Below, piece by piece: positions 13,135-15,472 of a DNA stretch of 15,472 nucleotides. Origin of the DNA: an uncultured Lachnospiraceae bacterium (GTDB lineage: Bacteria; Bacillota; Clostridia; Lachnospirales; Lachnospiraceae); the NCBI GenBank assembly GCA_910586645.1, contig CAJUIS010000038.1, positions 1 through 15,472 of the forward strand. Reading direction: 5' to 3'. Under the pieces are notes generated by a model. That model was not told the DNA's origin and searched no databases. It saw only the letters and a program-made list of their open reading frames with translations. The position numbers and the translations under genes are program-made. The first letter of the stretch is position 1; each line of letters opens with the position of its first letter.

Positions 13135-13779
13135 ATGTTTGGGCATATTCTCGTCAATGGCAGCAGTGAGTTTTTCAGTAATATTTCCGTATCGATTATG
13201 TCAATAGCCTATAACTGCTTTTTGTTGAAATACGGAGGAACTACAGGCGTTGCCGCATTTTCGGTAATTATGTATGTGGATAGCATTATCGGAATGATGA
13301 TTTTCGGTATGTGCGATTCTTTGCAACCCGCTATCAGCTATTGCTACGGTGCAGGACTGTTTAAAAAAGTAAAATTTATTTTCAGGCAAATTGTGTTTAG
13401 CGCCATTGTTATATCGGTTGCATCAATGCTTTTTATGATGTTTGCAGGCCGCTATGTAGCGCCACTATTTGTAAAGCCCGAAGATACGGAACTTCTGGCG
13501 GTTAGCATTGTAGGTATGGAACTGTTTTCAATTTCTTACCTTACGGGTTGGGTGGATATGTGCTTCTCATCTTATTTCACGGCGCTTGAACGACCTGTTC
13601 GTTCCTTGCTTACATCCTTCTTTGGAACGCTTGTATTCCCGATTTTGTTCTTGTGTATCCTTACACCCATCTTTGCTCTAAAAGGTGTTTGGCACACAGC
13701 TATTGCGGCTTGTACGGCAAGTGCAATCTTAACCATAATTTTTGCACTCACGATGAAAACAAAAACATCAGGGGGATGA
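13135..13779 (+). CDS. MepA-like MATE transporter, C-terminal half (after in-frame TGA)
   Basis: The 214-residue frame starts at the ATG touching the preceding TGA. It carries the second MATE lobe complete: LVNGSSEFFSNISVSIMSI, GVAAFSVIMYVDSIIGMMIFG and MCDSLQPAISYCYGAG, then further helices up to the end at MKTKTSGG. About six membrane segments are visible. There is no ribosome binding site of its own near 13135, so translation would rely on reinitiation or read-through of the TGA. The reading frame has no other damage, which suggests either a recent mutation or retained function. No recognisable terminator other than a weak hairpin lies downstream. Confidence 0.75.
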   Translation: MFGHILVNGSSEFFSNISVSIMSIAYNCFLLKYGGTTGVAAFSVIMYVDSIIGMMIFGMCDSLQPAISYCYGAGLFKKVKFIFRQIVFSAIVISVASMLFMMFAGRYVAPLFVKPEDTELLAVSIVGMELFSISYLTGWVDMCFSSYFTALERPVRSLLTSFFGTLVFPILFLCILTPIFALKGVWHTAIAACTASAILTIIFALTMKTKTSGG

Positions 13780-13783
13780 GAGA

Positions 13784-13924
13784 ATGATTTCATCGTTTCT
13801 GGCCATGAGTTCCTACCCACAGCTAAGGGCGTTTCTAATATGGATTTATTTCAGTTATTCAAACCTCATGCAAGTCATTCTGCCACCTGTAAACCATCAG
13901 ACAACAAAAATAATCGCAGCATAA
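13784..13924 (+). CDS. Doubtful small ORF (46 aa) after the MepA-like gene
   Basis: The ATG lies five bases after the transporter stop, with GGGGGA (13771-13776) upstream. The translation MISSFLAMSSYPQLRAF... has no family I recognise and could be chance. Its composition matches the AT-rich block, so it may be the trailing part of the transferred segment. Confidence 0.2.
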   Translation: MISSFLAMSSYPQLRAFLIWIYFSYSNLMQVILPPVNHQTTKIIAA

Positions 13925-13948
13925 ACACCTGGTTTGCTAAGCTTTTTT
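13918..13948 (+). terminator. Weak terminator-like hairpin
   Basis: AGC...AAAC (13918-13926, with a two-base bulge) pairs with GTTTGCT (13932-13938), followed by AAGC and six T (13943-13948). The stem is only 7 bp with a bulge, and the U-tract is four bases away. It may end the plus-strand transcript before the convergent MATE gene. Confidence 0.35.
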
Positions 13949-13953
13949 GTTTG

Positions 13954-15312
13954 TCATAACTCTGCGTTTTCTGTAAAGATGCGTCTTAAAACGATAGCGG
14001 CCGCAAGCGCGAGGAAAAATTCCGCTGTAAGCTGTGAATAGGAAAGTCCGTACAGCGGAGCAATCCAATTGAGCAGATATAATGCCGGGATTTCCAGGAC
14101 AATTTTACGCATAATTGCAAAGATAAGGGCTTCTTTTCCTTTTCCGACCGCCTGAAATACGCTGACAGCAAGAAAATCCACGCAGAGAAACGGGATCCCA
14201 AGGCACAGCCCGCGCAAAAACGCTTTGCCATATGCCATAATTGCTTCGTTTTTCATAAACGCCCAGATTAAGGGGCCGGCAGTGAGGAAGTAAACGACAG
14301 TGACGGCAGTCAGGAAAATGAGCATTGCTTTCATTGCAAACAGAACCGTTTCTTTCATGCGTCTGCGGTTTCCGCAGGAATAGCTGTAACTGACGAGCGG
14401 CATAATGCCCTGGGCAAAGCCAAGCGCAATCTGCACCGGGATCATATTGATTTTCTGGGCGATTCCCATGGCGGCCACTGCGTCCGCGCCAAAATCCGAA
14501 GTAAAATTATTCAGAATCGTCATTCCTGTTACGTTTAAAAGATTTTGAATGGACGCGGGAATCCCAACGGCGCATACGCCGAAGACAACGGCCTTTTTCC
14601 GTGGAAATTTCCGTGGACTGACGCATACGAAAGAGCTTTTTCTTTTTACATATAAAAAGATGAAAAAATAAAGACACGCCATGCAGTTGGAAAGAAATGT
14701 CGCAAGCCCTGCGCCTGCGGCTCCCATATCAAGCCCCCAGGGAAGAATAAAGAACGGATCCAGAAGGATATTTAACAGGCATCCGCTCATGGTTCCGACG
14801 CTTGCATGAAGGGAAGCGCCCTCCGCGCGTACGAGATAGGCAAGTACGACATTTAAAATTGCCGGAGCCGCTCCGAAACTGACGGTCCACTTCATATAAG
14901 CCATTGTGGCGGATACAGTCATTTCATCCGCCCCAAGCAGGGCCAGAAGCGGATGACGGAATATGGTGCAGAGCAGAGAAAACAGAATGCCGAAAAACAG
15001 AGCGGAATAAAATCCAAAGGAGGAGCTTGCGCTGACGGTTTCATAGTCTTTTCTGCCAAGCGCGCGGCTCATCATGCTGGAGCTTCCGATGCCGAACAGG
15101 TTGTTTACCGCGTTAAAGGCAAGAAGGATGGGAGCGGCAAGCGTTACGGCGGCATTTTCCACCGGGTTGTTCATCATACCCACGAAGTACGTGTCCGCAA
15201 TATTATAAATTACCATAACAAGAGAGCTTATGATGGTTGGCACTGCAAGTCTGGCGACTGCCTGCGGTATGGGAGTATGTTCAAATAACTGGATTTTCTG
15301 TTCATTTTCCAT
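13954..15312 (-). CDS. MATE family efflux transporter (452 aa)
   Basis: A complete MATE protein of normal length with two lobes and about 12 helices. The first lobe has PIPQAVARLAVPTIISSLVMVIYNIADTYFVG-type sequence and GIGSSSMMSRALGRKDYE. The second begins near residue 240 with GVCAVGIPASIQNLLNVTGMTILNN and has GFAQGIMPLVSYSYSCGNRRRM. It should exchange a cation for a toxic or unwanted organic compound across the membrane; substrate unknown. The start is set by GAGGAGG nine bases upstream. Its codon use fits the host genes to the left rather than the AT-rich split transporter it faces. It is clearly divergent in sequence from the other two MATE genes here, so not a recent tandem copy. Confidence 0.93.
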   Translation of the reverse strand: MENEQKIQLFEHTPIPQAVARLAVPTIISSLVMVIYNIADTYFVGMMNNPVENAAVTLAAPILLAFNAVNNLFGIGSSSMMSRALGRKDYETVSASSSFGFYSALFFGILFSLLCTIFRHPLLALLGADEMTVSATMAYMKWTVSFGAAPAILNVVLAYLVRAEGASLHASVGTMSGCLLNILLDPFFILPWGLDMGAAGAGLATFLSNCMACLYFFIFLYVKRKSSFVCVSPRKFPRKKAVVFGVCAVGIPASIQNLLNVTGMTILNNFTSDFGADAVAAMGIAQKINMIPVQIALGFAQGIMPLVSYSYSCGNRRRMKETVLFAMKAMLIFLTAVTVVYFLTAGPLIWAFMKNEAIMAYGKAFLRGLCLGIPFLCVDFLAVSVFQAVGKGKEALIFAIMRKIVLEIPALYLLNWIAPLYGLSYSQLTAEFFLALAAAIVLRRIFTENAEL

Positions 15313-15347
15313 GAAAAGACGCCTCCTCGTTAAAATCGTTGAATGTT

Positions 15348-15376
15348 ATCATATCACTTTTTTTGAAATTCGGAAA
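15348..15376 (-). promoter_or_regulatory. Probable promoter of the minus-strand MATE gene
   Basis: Minus strand: extended -10 TGA TATGAT (hexamer 15348-15353) with a poor -35 TTTCCG (15371-15376) at 17 bases. The leader would be about 30 bases and includes the GAGGAGG site. Confidence 0.45.
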
Positions 15377-15384
15377 TCGGGAAA

Positions 15385-15401
15385 TTTACAAAACATTTAC
15401 A
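15385..15401 (+). promoter_or_regulatory. PhoP-box-like direct repeat TTTACA-N5-TTTACA
   Basis: Two perfect TTTACA units (15385-15390 and 15396-15401) are spaced 11 bases centre to centre. The identity extends to ATTTACAAAA in both. This matches the arrangement of B. subtilis PhoP sites (TT-A-C-A repeats five bases apart). It lies upstream of a plus-strand -10 at 15433 whose -35 is poor, as expected for an activated promoter. Confidence 0.4.
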
Positions 15402-15409
15402 AAAGTATG

Positions 15410-15438
15410 TGGTTTTATTGGCAAAAATTTATTATAAT
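15410..15438 (+). promoter_or_regulatory. Promoter for a plus-strand gene beyond the window
   Basis: A consensus TATAAT (15433-15438) has no good -35; the hexamer at 17 bases is TGGTTT (15410-15415). The last bases (GTGATGGAG) may belong to the leader of the next gene, which is not in the window. Confidence 0.4.
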
Positions 15439-15472
15439 GAAAAGCAGAGACGACAAAAAATATGTGATGGAG

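Noticed and set aside
1..15472. CRISPR array, tRNA, insertion sequence or prophage
   Set aside because: No regularly spaced repeats, cloverleaf sequence, transposase or phage gene was seen on either strand.

Overview
The window looks like chromosomal DNA of an anaerobic Firmicute in class Clostridia, most probably Lachnospiraceae. The strongest marker is a SCIFF (six-cysteine) ranthipeptide precursor followed by its radical SAM maturase and a fused SecDF, an arrangement typical of Clostridia. Gram-positive features agree: strong AGGAGG-type ribosome binding sites, extended -10 (TGn) sigma-A promoters, U-tract terminators and a lipoprotein signal peptide. No tRNA, rRNA, CRISPR array, transposase or phage gene is visible.

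Left part (1-4380): the 3' end of a TrmH/SpoU-type RNA 2'-O-methyltransferase, cut by the window edge, is followed by a small conserved protein. These converge on an alpha/beta hydrolase. The hydrolase and a small four-helix membrane protein are transcribed divergently from promoters that share one -35 region. Then come a cold-shock protein and a DUF5721-like protein, both on the minus strand, and a secreted lipoprotein with a transglutaminase-like Cys/His/Asp core on the plus strand.

Centre (4399-8406): a sigma-A promoter drives scfA (47 aa, unusually small and easily missed). Two tandem hairpins, the second terminator-like, separate it from scfB. scfB and secDF overlap by ATGA and end in a 16-bp terminator. 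The maturase should install thioether links in the peptide. SecDF is a general secretion motor, so its place in the operon may be conserved coupling rather than dedicated export.

Right part (8433-15472): a MATE exporter sits directly behind the secDF terminator without an obvious promoter of its own. It is followed by a decayed small gene, a coiled-coil DUF2130 protein with a PD-(D/E)XK-like core, and a YunG-like protein. Next is an AT-richer block with foreign-looking codon use. It holds a promoter, a structured leader with an intrinsic terminator, and a MepA-like MATE gene interrupted by a single in-frame TGA between its two lobes. A third MATE gene points back toward it on the minus strand. 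The last 100 bases carry a PhoP-box-like direct repeat and a promoter for a gene outside the window.

The best candidates for something undescribed are the leader RNA at about 12288-12438, the split transporter behind it, and the hairpin pair between scfA and scfB. All assignments come from reading motifs and memory of families; no search or folding program was run.
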